64,000 bases of DNA from Rosa chinensis (GCF_002994745.2 NC_037089.1:85894347-85958346), one strand, 5' to 3'; counted from the stretch's first letter, positions 11,976 to 27,314 are shown. Numbers and translations: made by a program. The notes: generated from the letters alone by a model not told the origin.

Positions 11976-13191
11976 ATGGCGGCCATGGAGTCCTTGACGT
12001 CTTTGGTTTTGCTCCTCATCATTTCTCTCATACACTTGGTCTTTGGAGACCCTCGAACAGAGTTGGTTGCACGCGCATGCAGCCATACGCGTGCAATTCA
12101 TACAGCAAGTTACCATGTTACCTTCAACAAGGTGGTGGCTGAGATGGATAAAAAAAATGCTCCGTAACAACTTTGGGACTGCGGAAGAGGGTGAGCCTCC
12201 TGACCGGCTTTATATGTTGGCTCAGTGCATGACAGATCTTTCGGTCAATGAATGTAAGACGTGCTATGATTTGAGTAATCATGCCTTGGCTGGTTGCCTT
12301 CCTAACACAGGAGGTCGTGCTTTATTTGATGGTTGCTTTATAAGGGCTGAAAATTACAGCTTCTTTGATGAGACATTCCAAGATAAAGATTTCAAGGTAA
12401 CTTTCGTCTTTCCTCATGGGGTTATGATAGCGGCTTCAAAGCCTTATGATGAATATATTTTCTTCATTCAGCAATGAATTCCTTTCCTCTTGGGAAATGG
12501 GTGGAAACTATAGCATTGCAGCGACAATGCCGAGTTCAATCAGAAATTTAACCAAACACCAGAGAAAGTGTTCAAAAAACTTGTGAAGTTGGCTGAGCAT
12601 AATGATGGATTTGCAGTCGCCAAAGATAGCTCAAATGGTTTTAATGGTTTTACAGTGTTTGCTATGGCTAATTGCTGGAGGAGTCTAGACAGTAGTAAGT
12701 GTTCTTCATGTGTAGAAAATGCAGCCAACCGTGCAATTTCATGCTTGCCATCGTCTGAGGGTCGTGTGCTCAATTCTGGCTGCGTTTTACGTTACTCTGA
12801 TTATTACTTTGGCAATAACCCTCGAGCCCTCGAAATCAAAGGTTTGTTTGTTTGAAGATTTTATAAACATGCCGAATCAAGATAGTACGTACGTAATGCC
12901 TTTCTTATATTATGTTTTGCTAATCTCTTGTAACTGATTTGTAGAATCTGCACTAAAGACCGCCTCATATATTATTCTTGCGTTGGCCTTGTTCGCATTG
13001 ATTATTATGCTCGGAATTTGTGCGGGTAAATCTAGTTATAGACGAATACGTCACCAGAGAAAATCAAATGGTAATGTTGAGAAATAAATGATATGATACA
13101 AAATCACAATCCCAGCTCTTATATCGTTCTTCATTTTCTCTCATATAGAAGTTATATATATGATAGTTAATGAGTTGTTTAACATTTAACC

Positions 13192-13233
<42 letters not shown>

Positions 13234-14519
13234 CATCTTCCTGTAATTTGTGGCAGCTAAGGGAAAGGAGAGGGAGATGGCAGTTTTTAACCAAAGCTCA
13301 GAGTTCCAGAATTTTAAGTACTCAACACTAGTGAAAGCAACCGAGTGCTTCGATGAAGCCCATAAGCTTGGTCAAGGAGCATATGGTGAAGTATTTAAGG
13401 TACTTAATTTCAGTTTTTCAATATTTAATTCCTTGAATCTACTTGACAGTTGTTATCCTACTGTGCATCTGAGCAGGGCACTTTACATGATGGTAGAGAA
13501 ATTGCTATAAAACGTTTGTTCATAACCGGAAAAACCCAAACTCAAGAGGTGTACAATGAAATTCATATCATTAGAAAAGCTCAACATAAGAACTTGGTTC
13601 GCTTCCTTGGCTGCTGCTTCACCAACATCAGCTGTTTCCTTATCTACGAATTCCTAGCAAACAGAAGCCTCGACCTTATATTATTTGGTAAGCCAGCTTG
13701 AAATATTAACTGCAGTGGTAACTTTAGTATGAGATTCAAAATGTAAAAAGAGCTAGTAACTAAGTCTCAATTGTTTCATCTCTAACGCCTCTATTACTTG
13801 TTGCTACCTACCTACGGAAGAAAGACCGGTACCACGAGAGCGAAGAAGGGAGTGTTAGACTGGAAGAAACGGCTAGGAATAATTGTAGGAACAGCAGAAG
13901 GTTTGGAGTACCTCCAAAAAGACTGTCCAGTAAGAATAGTTCATCGAGCTAGCAACACAAGCTAGCAACATCTTATTGGACCTGAAACACAGACCAAAAA
14001 TTGCAAATTTTGGTCTTGCAAGGTTTTATTCATCCAACACAAGCTTAAGTAGCACTCTCATTGCTGGCACAATGTAAGTAACTTCTCACAAAATCGGATC
14101 TATTCATTGATTTATACAGTTCTTATAACAACTCAACGATCGTGTCCTATCCTCTGCAAACTTTAGTCACTGATGTAAGTTCCAAACTAATTACCAACCT
14201 TTCATAGCCTATTTATCTTGGATCAGGTAATACTATCTTCCTCTAAGAACTTCGATGTTTAATTACTAGTACACAGGTGTGGGACCATGTCCAAAATAAT
14301 ACGATTTCTCGAATTATCGATAAGAGTATGAAGATTGAAGACATTGAAGAAATTAAAAGAGTTGTTCAGGTGGGTCTGTTGTGCACTCAAGAATTACCAG
14401 AGTTACGTCCTACCATGACATCAGTAATTCGAATGCTTATACGAAGAGACTTGGCATTGCCAGAGCCATCAAAGCCACCTTTCCTTGATATTGTATATAT
14501 GAAACATCATCATCATTAG
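11976..14519 (+). pseudogene. Cysteine-rich receptor-like kinase pseudogene
   Basis: Remnants of a DUF26 receptor kinase lie in order. These are a signal peptide (MAAMESLTSLVLLLII), first DUF26 domain (to about 12394), second DUF26 domain (about 12517-12840), a membrane segment (about 12945-13074) and kinase exons (about 13256-13400, 13477-13687, 13827-14073, 14277-14516). An A8 run at 12150-12157 shifts the frame in the first exon. The catalytic HRD is lost where GCTAGCAAC is repeated near 13950-13970. The DFG motif reads NFG. The exon that should carry the APE motif and kinase subdomains VIII-X is missing between 14073 and 14277. The gene sits just upstream of an intact CRK, as expected for a tandem CRK pair. 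It cannot make an active kinase. Confidence 0.85.
13195..13230. repeat. (AT)n microsatellite
   Basis: About 18 AT dinucleotides lie in the intron just before the first kinase exon of the CRK pseudogene. Confidence 0.95.
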
Positions 14520-15187
14520 GTTCTGATTTATGTACATGCAATCAGAATTTTGAATTCGACGCACTATGGTTTTGAATCTGAACTGTTTTCTATTATATAT
14601 CAGTTGGAAGATAACTCGGAAAGTGAAAAATAAAATCTCTCTTCGAACTGATTGAATATGAACTTGATGATGTGGAAATTTGATGATGAAAATGTCACTC
14701 TTTCAATGTACCATAGAGTATAGACACGACACGACTATTTTAAAGAAAGAAACAATACTTGGTGCATACTATGTATCCAACTCTCAATAAAACCATCAAA
14801 AAGTCAAATCAACCTTCAAAATGTCAAGTTGTCAACAAAAATCATTTAATTATGCAATTGCATTATACAAATGAAAAGTTCCTGTGAAGTTGACATTTTC
14901 ATGACCAACCAACAATTTGTTTGATGCATTTTGACAAACAAACGATTTAATGATTTATGTTTATATTGATTTATCTTTTACATAAAATCTTTGAAGATTG
15001 ATTTAACTTTTTAATAATTAAATTTTTGAACTTTAGTGCCGAATACACACGTTTAAGCATATTCCATAATCCACTTAAACCTAAATCCGATTATGTTCAT
15101 ATCGAGTTATGTTCAACTGTCCGTTGTGAATTCAATCGGATAGCCATGTTTCACTTAACAATGAGAGAGAGAGTCACACAGAGAGAC
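14520..15187. other. Intergenic spacer
   Basis: AT-rich sequence with no coding signal or recognised repeat. It probably holds the distal promoter of the downstream CRK gene. Confidence 0.6.
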
Positions 15188-15349
15188 GTCTCCACCAAAT
15201 GAGGAGTAAAACGTGGCAAGTGTACGATAGGACCTGTAAATAATGCTGGTGGAAGTGCACCATTGGGTCGTCTCCACCAAATCAGGAGTAAACGTGGCGA
15301 GCGTGCGATAGACCAGTAAATAATGCAGGTAGAAGTCCACCATTGGGTC
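15188..15349 (+). repeat. 82-bp tandem duplication upstream of the CRK3-like gene
   Basis: Two imperfect copies lie head to tail (15188-15269 and 15270-15349). Each starts GTCTCCACCAAAT and ends CACCATTGGGTC. They sit about 330 bp before the start codon, in the likely proximal promoter or 5' UTR. Confidence 0.85.
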
Positions 15350-15679
15350 CCACCGGGACGGTGCCGTTGTGAAAGCTAAGACCAACAAGCACAGCATCAT
15401 CTTCAATTCTTCATCTCCTCTCTCATTCTCTCCCTCTTCTCATGTCAACTTCACACCTTCACTGTCTCACATTAATCACAACCAACTCACCTTTTTGCCA
15501 GCAAAGTCATAAAACCAATGACACAGACAGAATTGAATATATAATATATAGAGACAATGCAGCAAAATCTCATCACATGTTGGTGATGATATGTATACAC
15601 AAATTAATCTTGTTACTCTCCTATAGTCCCATAACTCCCATTAATTGATCAAAGCTAGCAACCTCCACAAATCCAAGGC

Positions 15680-18512
<2,833 letters not shown>

Positions 18513-20761
18513 GTAAGCTCTTGCAGAAGTAGCAGGTTTCCCACGTCTTAAACTTGTTCAGGAAAGCATGCTTGGAGATCAGGACAGTATGCAGGAGCAG
18601 AAATGCAGAACTAGAGAGATTAGAGAGCTTACCGGAATTCAGAACCGGAAGATATTCAGATTTTTGGTTCTCTGTCTCGTTTATAAACTTGTCTGTCATA
18701 TCTTATAAAATGGAAGCGCACACATGACTTCAGTTTCATATAGGTGACAGAACGCTGTCAGAGAGATGTAGCAAGTGCCGATGCAACCTAGTGGTCAGTG
18801 GACTACATGTTTACAGCAGAAATACTGAAATAGTACACTTCATATAAACCAAGATGATGACATTGTTCGGAGGAACTCATTTGATCGAGCTCTCTCTCGA
18901 AATAGATTGTTAGAAGAGACATTTTTTAAACAGAAACTGAAATAAACTTGTATCTATGTGGTTTTCCAATTGTCGGTATATTTCATTGAATATTTGAATT
19001 TAAGTACTGCTATACTTCATCAATTCACATATCATTATGTCAAAATCTATAAACATCTATCTTTAGATTTGAATTTCATCATAGAAAAGAAAACTACAAA
19101 TGCTATGAAGATTCATCCTTGGACCAACATGCCTCACCAAGTCGACTAACAACTTCTGCTGTTACGCCTATTGTATCTCATTATGGAGGGTCCGAACTCA
19201 ACTTTGATTCAAAAACAGTATTGGTTATGTAGGAAAAAAGAGTCGTTCCTTTCGTTTTTATATGCGTACGCGGCATTGCATATTGATGCGATGCGATGCG
19301 ATGTCTTAAATGGAGCGAATCGTTGAGTACTTGGGAAGGATTGATGTGTAGAGAACCTTGACCTTATGGTGAAAAGACAGAAACGCCGAGAGAAATGTGA
19401 TTTTCACCAATTGCTTTCATTCTGTTTCCACAAGAATATTTAAACACAGGGATTGAATCTAGCTGAGGAATAACAGAAACTTTTATAAATTTCTAGAAGA
19501 CCTTATAACAAAATTTTTAGATAATTTTTAGAGTTTCTTCACTCGTTCTATGCATTGATGGGCATGCAGGTGCATTCTGTGATTGATCTTGGTTTTCTGG
19601 GAGCTGAGCATGCTTAGGTTTTTAATACCTTTGGCGACCACCTCTTTCTCCATAAACAAACCTAAACAATTATGCAGAAACGATCAAACTGCAATCACCA
19701 TGGTCGCCCTTTCTTTTCCTAAACCTCTCATTCCCAGATGTAATGAAGACCAGAGTTGATGGACTTCCGCTTCCATCCCTTGTCGTCAAAATTACATATT
19801 TAGATCTACAGAATGGAAGAGGAATTGTGAACTACTGCTTGGTCGGTCTAAAACAGAGGCAGTGTGCTTCTAGAAATATACTGCGTAGGCTACCATGTAG
19901 GTTTTGTGGGAAACCTAACATATGAAATTGAATTGCTGTGAACGCAATCTCATATATAGTGAGCCGCATACGACCATAAGGCACCCTACCATGAGCTACT
20001 AGCGTGGACCAATAAAATGGCAAGTGGCAAAAGAAAACGAGATTCTTGTTTCATGACAAGAACAAGTTCGAAGGCAACAGTGGCCCAACCGCCTAACTAA
20101 TATAATTGGGTTGGGCAGGATCGATTAAGCACTGTAATCAAGCTTAGTGACGTAAATTATCCCACGCCACATACTTGCTAGTGAGGCAAACGACACTCAC
20201 TCTCCGCTAGCGAGGATAATTGCTCTCAGATTCATGCCAGCAAGAGAGGCTAACGATATCAATACAAATTAGCTAACGATACACACACCTATGTTAGCGA
20301 GGCTAACGAGTAACGACGCTAATGAATATGCAAGCTAATGATATCCACGTATACTGGCCAAGCTAGAGAGGCAGCTGCCCCGTGCAAGCTACAGAGGTAA
20401 TGACGTTTTAATCATGGAAACAATCGGACAAGTGAGGTTGAGTACACAAAAAGTTCTGTGGGAATCAATACCAAAATTTTCTTTGAATTTCTGTTTCCTT
20501 TTCAAAATCACGACCCCGCCCCTGCTCTTCAGCTCGTAGAGGGAAGATTAACATCTAATCCCGACATGCAAAGCTAGATTAGAGGAAACACTTGCTACAC
20601 AAAGCTAGCTCTAAGTAATCCACTACAACCCAAATAATTAACGAGGTACAACAAACATGCGAAATAAAGGAGTCTAACTAGCTATTAGAGTCCAGTCTTC
20701 TACCACTATCCATTAACACACATAGAATTCATGAAAACTAGGCTTATAGCTGAAGCCAGAT
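18513..20761. other. Spacer shared by both duplication units
   Basis: No gene is visible. The sequence is repeated almost unchanged at about 49800-51810. A short cluster of GCTAACGA-like motifs lies at 20170-20345, and a GATGC/GCGATG microrepeat near 19285-19302. Neither has an obvious function. Confidence 0.7.
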
Positions 20762-20959
20762 CTACTCGTCTTCGTCGACGACGGTAGTAATTTTACCTGC
20801 ATCAAGCAGATCATAAAACTCCCTTCTCCTCCTCTGCTCGTTCCAGTGCTGCATTTTCCACAGGTAACCGGCCGCGAGCCCAATAGTTATCCCATAGAAG
20901 ATCTCCTTGAGTATACTTGGACCTTTATATGCAGCATGTCCTATCTTAGGGGCACCCAT
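20762..20959 (-). CDS. COX5C: Cytochrome c oxidase subunit 5C
   Basis: A small nuclear-encoded subunit of mitochondrial respiratory complex IV, held in the inner membrane. The 65-residue product starts MGAPKIGHAAYKGPS, has a single membrane helix (ILKEIFYGITIGLAAGYLW), the family motif KMQHWNEQRR, and an acidic tail (DEDE). Length and order match plant COX5C proteins, which are about 63-64 residues. The open frame extends 41 codons further upstream. I chose the inner ATG because it matches the family, and a TGCAG splice acceptor lies 6 bases before it. That fits the 5' leader intron known in this gene family. The N-terminal part is repeated at 51812-51877 as a frameshifted, truncated copy, so this is the only intact copy here. 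Confidence 0.88.
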   Translation of the reverse strand: MGAPKIGHAAYKGPSILKEIFYGITIGLAAGYLWKMQHWNEQRRRREFYDLLDAGKITTVVDEDE

Positions 20960-21271
20960 TATTCCTGCAGAATAATCCACAACAAGATCATTGTTGGAAT
21001 TTGTGGCTTTGATATCACTATTAGAATTTGGTGTGGAAGTGTTTAGTAGTAGTGGGTTAGGACAAACGGTGTAAGATAACAAATTTAGGACTTTTTTTTT
21101 TTTTTTTGAGAAAGTTTAGGACTGTTTTAGGAGGAAGAGCTTGGAAAAAGGAGTTTAGTGGGACAATGACTTTGAAAAAGAGGACACGCATCACATATTC
21201 ATTGAACTTGATAACCGACTTAAACCAGCGACCTTGTTTAGTAATTCATTATCAACCACATAATTGTGAAC
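20960..21271. promoter_or_regulatory. COX5C upstream region with probable leader-intron acceptor
   Basis: On the minus strand, TTCTGCAG lies just upstream of the COX5C start codon and looks like the 3' end of a 5' UTR intron. The remaining upstream sequence is cut off by the copia element at 21272, which lies less than 320 bp from the start codon. No clear TATA box was found. Confidence 0.4.
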
Positions 21272-21479
21272 TGTTGAAGGAAAATCAAGTTTAGTGTGCC
21301 TTATCAAACTAGGAATAGGAATAGGAGAGAAGGTTCTAGATTTCCCAATCCTACACGGATTGGTATTCCTTGTAACATTAGAACTAGCACTTTGTAATCC
21401 CTATATATAGGGCTCCTATTCTCAATAATATGAACACATCTCTCTCATCAATCTCTCTCAATATCAATATACTTAAACA
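21272..21479 (+). repeat. Copia 5' LTR
   Basis: Starts TGTTG and ends AACA, with a TATATATAG box at about 21402. It is followed by CGTTATCAGCACGAC, a primer-binding region unlike the usual TGGTATCAGAGC. Confidence 0.92.
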
Positions 21480-21943
21480 CGTTATCAGCACGACTCTAGC
21501 CACAAAAACCGAAACCAACTATTCTGCCTACCTGCGTGCCTACTGCCCCAGCAGCCCCTAGCCCGAGCTAGCCAAGCCTTCGTTGCAGCCTGCTCATTGC
21601 GCGCCCCTGTGCTCCGTGCTGCCCTTCCTGCGCACCCGTGCGTCTGCAGCCCCGCGTCGCTGCCCTGCTGCTCCTGCAGCTCTGCCGCACATCTGCTGCC
21701 CCGCGCACACCTGCGCACACTGCTTCCCCGCGCACACCTGCGCACGCTGCTGCCCCGCCTACGCACCCGTGCACCTGCAGCCCTACACCACTGCTGCTGC
21801 TGCCCCTGCAGTTTGCCTCCGCTACTCCTGCACCACTACTACCACCGCAGCCCCTGCTGCCCCGCATTCGCTGCACGCTTCTACTCGGATTATTTAGCTC
21901 CATCACGCCTGCATCGACACGCGCGTGATCCAAAACCAAAAAT

Positions 21944-24900
21944 ATGTTTCCCGGAGAGCTCGAATGCCTCGTGGATAGTGCCACTACACATACCATCCTT
22001 CGAAACAGGCAGCTATTCCTATGGATGGCGCCTACTCGATCTTCTGTGACTACGATGGCTGGACCATCTCAATTGATTCATGGTCGAGGACCAGCTCAAT
22101 TTATGTTGCCTAATGGCACTACTTTGAATGTCACCGAAGCTCTTTATGCTCCTAGGGCAGGAAGAACCCTATTGAGCTTCAAAGATATAAGAGCCAATGG
22201 TTTTCATGTGGAAACACATTGTGAGAATGGACAAGAGTTCCTTTGCATCACCTCTAATGACTACGGACATAAACGAGTCTTAGAGAAACTTATGTGTCGC
22301 TCTAGTGGGTTGTATGCAACCACTATTCGAGTCATTGAATCCAACCATGTCATGAGAGATGATTTATGGGATTCCGACACATATAGGCTTTGGCACGACC
22401 GTTTGGGACACCCAGGTCGTGACATGATGATCCGTATATTAAAGACTTCACACGAACATCCCTTTTTCAGAACGAAAGGAAGTAAAACTCGAAATTTGGA
22501 TCAAGGAGGAGCACCTGCGCCTCACGGCGCCTTCCCCCTTCAAGTCCGGCCACCATTAGCCGGCGCCGCCATCCCCCTGCGGCTCCAGGGTGGCTTTGAC
22601 GCCACCTCTGCTCCCCTGACTCCAATTTCTGCTTCTAAAGTCAAAAGTGACTTCATGGCTCAACCAAAATCCTCATTGGTTATTTCTAAAGCCCATTATT
22701 CGTTCTGCAAAGCCTGCTCTTTAGCAAAGTTAGGATCGAGACCATCCTATGCAAAGGACACCAAAGAAAATATACCATTCTTGCAAAGAATCCAAGGTGA
22801 TATTTGTGGACCTATTCAACCATCATGCGGACCATTTCGATATTTTATGGTATTGGTTGATGCATCGACACGCTGGTCACATGTCATGTTATTGTCCACA
22901 AGGAACGCTGCATTTGCTAAACTCCTAGCACAAATAATTAAGTTAAGGGCTCACCACCCTGATCATCCTATTAAGTCTATAAGATTAGACAATGCTGGAG
23001 AGTTTACATCAAAGATTTTTGATGATTATTGCATGTCCATTGGGATTGATGTTGAACATCCTGTTCCTCATGTTCACACCCAAAATGGTCTCGCAGAAGC
23101 CACCATTAAACGACTACAAATGGTCGCTAGGGCATTGGTAATGCACACCAATCTCCCTATTTCTGCTTAGGGCTATGCAATATTGCATGCAGCTGTGCTT
23201 ATTCGTCTGAGGCCTACTGCCACTCAACCCTTTTCTGCGTCCCAGATGGTGACTGGGTATGAGCCCAATGTCTCACACTTACGCATATTTGGGTGCGCAG
23301 TTTATGTGCCAATTGCGCCTCCACAACGCACCAAAATGGGTCCTCAACGACGATTAGGCGTTTACGTTGGTTATGATTCTCCAACGATTATCCGCTACAT
23401 AGAACCCTTGACAGGCGATCTCTTTACCGCAAGATTTGCGGATTGTCACTTCGATGAGACAGTCTTCCCATCGTTAGGGGGAGATAAGAACACCAATGTT
23501 CAACAGGAACGACCGGAATTGTCGTGGTCTGTCCCCACTCTGTCTCATCTTGATCCCCGAACCGCACAGTCCGAAATTGAAGTGCGGAGAATTCTCGATC
23601 TTCAGAACGTAGCAGAATCGATGCCTGATGCGTTTTCTGATATCGCTAAAGTGACGAGATCACACATACCTGCTGCAAACGTGCCTGCAAGGATTGATGT
23701 CCCTAAAAGTAGAGGACATGACGCCAACTCAAGAATGCATGAGCATGGCGCCAACGTCCCATCTCTCAATGATGGTGACGTTATGGCTAGGCCCACGGCT
23801 CCTGCCAGGAAGCGCGGGAGGCCCATAGGTTCGATGGATTCTCGCCCAAGAAAGAAAGCGAGTTTGGCACAGAATAATCCATTAATCATCGATATAAATA
23901 ATCCATCTCATGAGAATATTCCGGATTATGGTTATGTCCAAGAGACATCATTGGGGGACGCTCCAATGTCAGAACCAACTCCAGAGAATAGAGAGATCTC
24001 CATAAATTACACTAGTGTACATGAGATGATGGATAGAAATTCTATGGCAATTGATGATGCATTTGCATATCATATTGCGAAAGGGATTATAGAATATGAT
24101 GATATCGAACCTCGCTCTGTTGAAGAATGTCAACGAAGAGCAGATTGGCCTAAATGGAAAGATGCGATCCAGGTTGAATTGGATTCACTAACAAAGAGAC
24201 AGGTATTTGGGCCTGTAACGCAGACACCCCCAAGTATAAAGCCTGTTGGCCATAAATGGGTCTTTGTTAGAAAGCGTAATGAGAAAAATGAGGTGGTAAG
24301 ATATAAAGCCCGCCTTGTGGCGCAAGGTTTCTCACAACGCCCTGGAATCGACTACGAGGAGACATATTCTCCCGTAATGGACGTTATAACGTTCCGCTAC
24401 CTTGTCAGTTTGGTAGTTTCCGAAAAACTTGACATGCAGCTTATGGATGTGGTTACAGCATATCTCTATGGGGATCTAGATTCAGAGATATATATGAAGG
24501 TTCCAGATGGACTTCAATTACCCAAATCAAGTGGCTCTAAACCACGGAGCGCGTTTTCAATAAGATTAAAACGCTCACTATATGGATTAAAACAATCTGG
24601 ACGGATGTGGTATAACCGTCTAAGTGACTACTTGATTGGGAAGGAATATATTAACAATGAAATATGCCCATGCGTGTTCATTAAAAGAACAAGTTCCGGA
24701 TTTGCAATCGTAGCAGTTTATGTCGATGACATGAACCTAATTGGAACTCTAGATGAGTTAAAGGAAACTGCTAATTACTTGAAATCCGAATTTGAGATGA
24801 AAGATCTTGGGAAAACACGGTTTTGTCTCGGTTTAGAACTCGAGCACCGTAGTGATGGGATTTTGATCCATCAGTCTGCATATACTCAGAAAATTCTAAG

Positions 24901-25870
24901 GCGCTTTAATGAAGATAAAGCAAAGCCTGCGAGTACTCCCATGATCGGCCGTAGTCTTGAGCCCGGAAAAGATCCGTTTCGTCCAAGGGATGAGGACGAA
25001 GAACCCCTAGAGGCCGAAGTGCCCTATTTAAGTGCAATAGGCGCATTATTGTACTTAGCTCAATGCACAAGACCGGATATCTCATTCGCAGTGAACTTGT
25101 TAGCTCGACACAGCTCTGCGCCAACACGCCGCCATTGGATTGGTGTAAAGACCATCTTTCGATACCTAAGAGGTACAATTGATATGGGCCTATTCTATCC
25201 CTACAGAGAGAAAAGGAATGACGGAAAATTGGGATCGGACCCCAAAAGGCAAAATGCCCCCGTCCATGGAATGGCCGCCGGCCATGTTGCCGGCGCCGGC
25301 GCCGCCGCCGCTCATGGTGGCCGGCGTCCTCCTATCTCCCTCCATCAAAACGACAATGATGTCTTGATGGGTTTTGCTGATGCAGGGTACCTCTCTGACC
25401 CTCACAAAGGTCGCTCCCAAACAGGTTATGTCTTTACCATGGGAAGCACTGCGATATCTTGGAGGTCTACGAAACAGACCCTTGTTGCTACTTCCTCAAA
25501 TCATGCAGAGATTATTGCTCTACATGAAGCTGTACGTGAATGTGTATGGCTAAGGTCTGTAATTCGACACATTCAAGGAAGTTGTGGTTTGAAGTCTACC
25601 ACAGATGAACCTACATGCATTTATGAGGATAATGCAGCTTGTATTGAACAAATGAAGTTAGGTTTCATCAAGGGCGACAACACCAAGCATATATCGCCTA
25701 AGTTCTTTTATAATCAGCAACAACAATCACTTCTAAAGATTGAAGTAAATCAAATCCGATCAGAGGATAATGTAGCGGACTTATTCACTAAGTCGTTACC
25801 TAAATCCACCTTCGAGAAACATGTGAAGAGCATCGGATTGAGAAAGTTATCCGAACTCCCACGATTGTAG
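21944..25870 (+). pseudogene. Copia pol polyprotein, one in-frame stop
   Basis: The frame encodes an aspartic protease (LVDSATTHTILR), gag-pre-integrase (LWHDRLGHPGR) and the integrase core with its D-D-E residues (GDICGP, RLDNAGEF, NGLAEA). Reverse transcriptase (YVDDMNLIGT) and RNase H (MGFADAGYLSD, YEDNAACIE) follow. One TAG at 23168-23170 interrupts integrase where the family has tryptophan; the frame is otherwise open from 21944 to 25870. Two GC-rich Ala/Pro-rich in-frame segments (about 22503-22626 and 25228-25341) are unusual for this family. Gag is absent upstream. I treat it as recently inactivated. Confidence 0.88.
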
Positions 25871-26068
25871 CAATCAGGGGGAGATATCGACATCAGGGGG
25901 AGTTATGATGTCTACATGTTTGATCTCGAAGAGTGAAGGACGTGTTGTGCTCTTTTTGTCCTTCGACCAGGATTATTTTTGTCCCACAGGGTTTTTGTTA
26001 CCTGGCAAGGTTTTTAACGAGGCAACGGATGAAGCGTCACCACCAAGTTTGAGCGGCACAAGGGGGAG

Positions 26069-26276
26069 TGTTGAAGGAAAATCAAGTTTAGTATGCCTTA
26101 TCAAACTAGGAATAGGAATAGGAGAGAAGGTTCTAGATTTCCCAATCCTACACGGATTGGTATTCCTTGTAACATTAGAACTAGCACTTTGTAATCCCTA
26201 TATATAGGGCTCCTATTCTCAATAATATGAACACATCTCTCTCATCAATCTCTCTCAATATCAATATACTTAAACA
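26069..26276 (+). repeat. Copia 3' LTR
   Basis: A 208-bp copy of the 5' LTR, preceded by a polypurine tract ending AAGGGGGAG (26060-26068). Confidence 0.93.
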
Positions 26277-26501
26277 TGATCCATATAGATACATCTACAT
26301 TTGGTTAATTACATGAACCTAACATGATATTTGTAGATCATATTTTAGAGTAATCTAGCAGTTCTTAGACTTCTCTTGATTACCCTTGACTTGTATAGAT
26401 TCATGTAGTTTATTTTACATTGTTTCAATGTGCATTCATTAATTGTTTCACGTATCACTTTGTTAATCCAACCACAAATTAAACATCTCTACAAAAATAT
26501 A

Positions 26502-26532
<31 letters not shown>

Positions 26533-27100
26533 CAACAACCTGATGTCAGTGAGGAAGAGGAGCCAGAGGTGGCAGAAAGCTGAGGGAGAAGAAGGAGATA
26601 AAGCAACATGCAGCCGGGAATTCTAGCTAAAGTAGTTCTTCGTTTAACACCTGCTCAGGGGTGAGACACGTGGTGGCCACCGGCCACGTGTATATCGACT
26701 TCGTTATTTGGTAGCAATGCCACCTTAGTTCTGGCCATTGGCTCCTCATTCTAGTGTCCTATGTTTGACACAAACGACGCTCTAGATTCAATTGTATGTG
26801 TCCAATACTAGCGCAAGTTAAAGTTCAGTTTCATAAGAACAATAGAGTGGGATGTTTGTTTACACTATCTTGCTACATTCCTTTTACCTATAGGCTATAG
26901 GAAAGTGGTAACTAGACGACTAGACAATAAGTAATAACCTAATAAGCATCCATCCATTTACCCTACATGAAGTTTACAACTGGAAACAGCATCAGGCTGC
27001 ACTTAACAACCTTGGTAAAATTCAACCTACTGTTAGAAATCAAGGCTGGGATTCATGACTGTGATAAGTGGCAGATATCCTTGCATTTTCGGGTTATTCA
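26277..27100. other. Spacer shared by both units, with (GA)n
   Basis: No gene is visible. A GA microsatellite at about 26507-26532 is much shorter in unit B. The MER3 3' flank begins toward the end of this stretch. Confidence 0.7.
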
Positions 27101-27314
27101 AGTCAAACAGAACAAAGACAAAGGGAAAGTTTGGGAATTTCTGATGTATTGATCTTCTCCAAAGATGGAGTACATATACAAAGTATACACATTCCTAATA
27201 GGAAACTAATTACACCGTGATATTCTTCCCCTTAACTACATAATATTCTCCTTAACTATACAATCTTAATTATACTACAATTCCTACAATTATGGAGAGT
27301 GACTCACGCCAACA
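27101..27314 (-). mobile_element. Small solo-LTR-like insertion
   Basis: This 214-bp insertion is absent from unit B, which reads straight through TTATTCAGGAGACATC. The flanks are ATTCA at 27096-27100 and 27315-27319, a 5-bp target duplication. On the minus strand it begins TGTTGGCG, but it ends ACT rather than CA. Size, TG start and 5-bp duplication suggest a solo LTR with a mutated end. Confidence 0.65.

Larger units (their letters stand above)
21272..26276 (+). mobile_element. Ty1/copia retrotransposon (Ale/Retrofit-like), gag missing
   Basis: Two 208-bp LTRs (21272-21479 and 26069-26276) begin TGTTGAAGG and end CTTAAACA. They differ at one position that I can see. The flanks are TGAAC (21267-21271) and TGATC (26277-26281). 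Unit B has the empty site TGAACCATAT near 52145. Internally there is a GC-rich leader (21480-21943), then protease, integrase, reverse transcriptase and RNase H. No gag domain lies between leader and protease, so the element cannot be autonomous. The near-identical LTRs and absence from unit B suggest a recent insertion after the duplication. Confidence 0.93.

Noticed and set aside
12395..12516. Reading the CRK pseudogene through this stretch as coding
   Set aside because: It starts GTAACTTTC and ends TATAG, fits an intron, and the second DUF26 domain begins right after it.
15442..15648. 68-codon upstream frame before the CRK3-like gene
   Set aside because: Probably 5' UTR. No family match and no conserved upstream-peptide signature that I can identify.
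20960..21082. N-terminal extension of COX5C
   Set aside because: Asn/Ser-rich and crosses a probable splice acceptor; family members start at the inner Met.
21583..22049. Cys/Pro-rich proteins in the copia leader
   Set aside because: Overlapping frames in several phases come from GC-rich, stop-poor sequence. None resembles gag.
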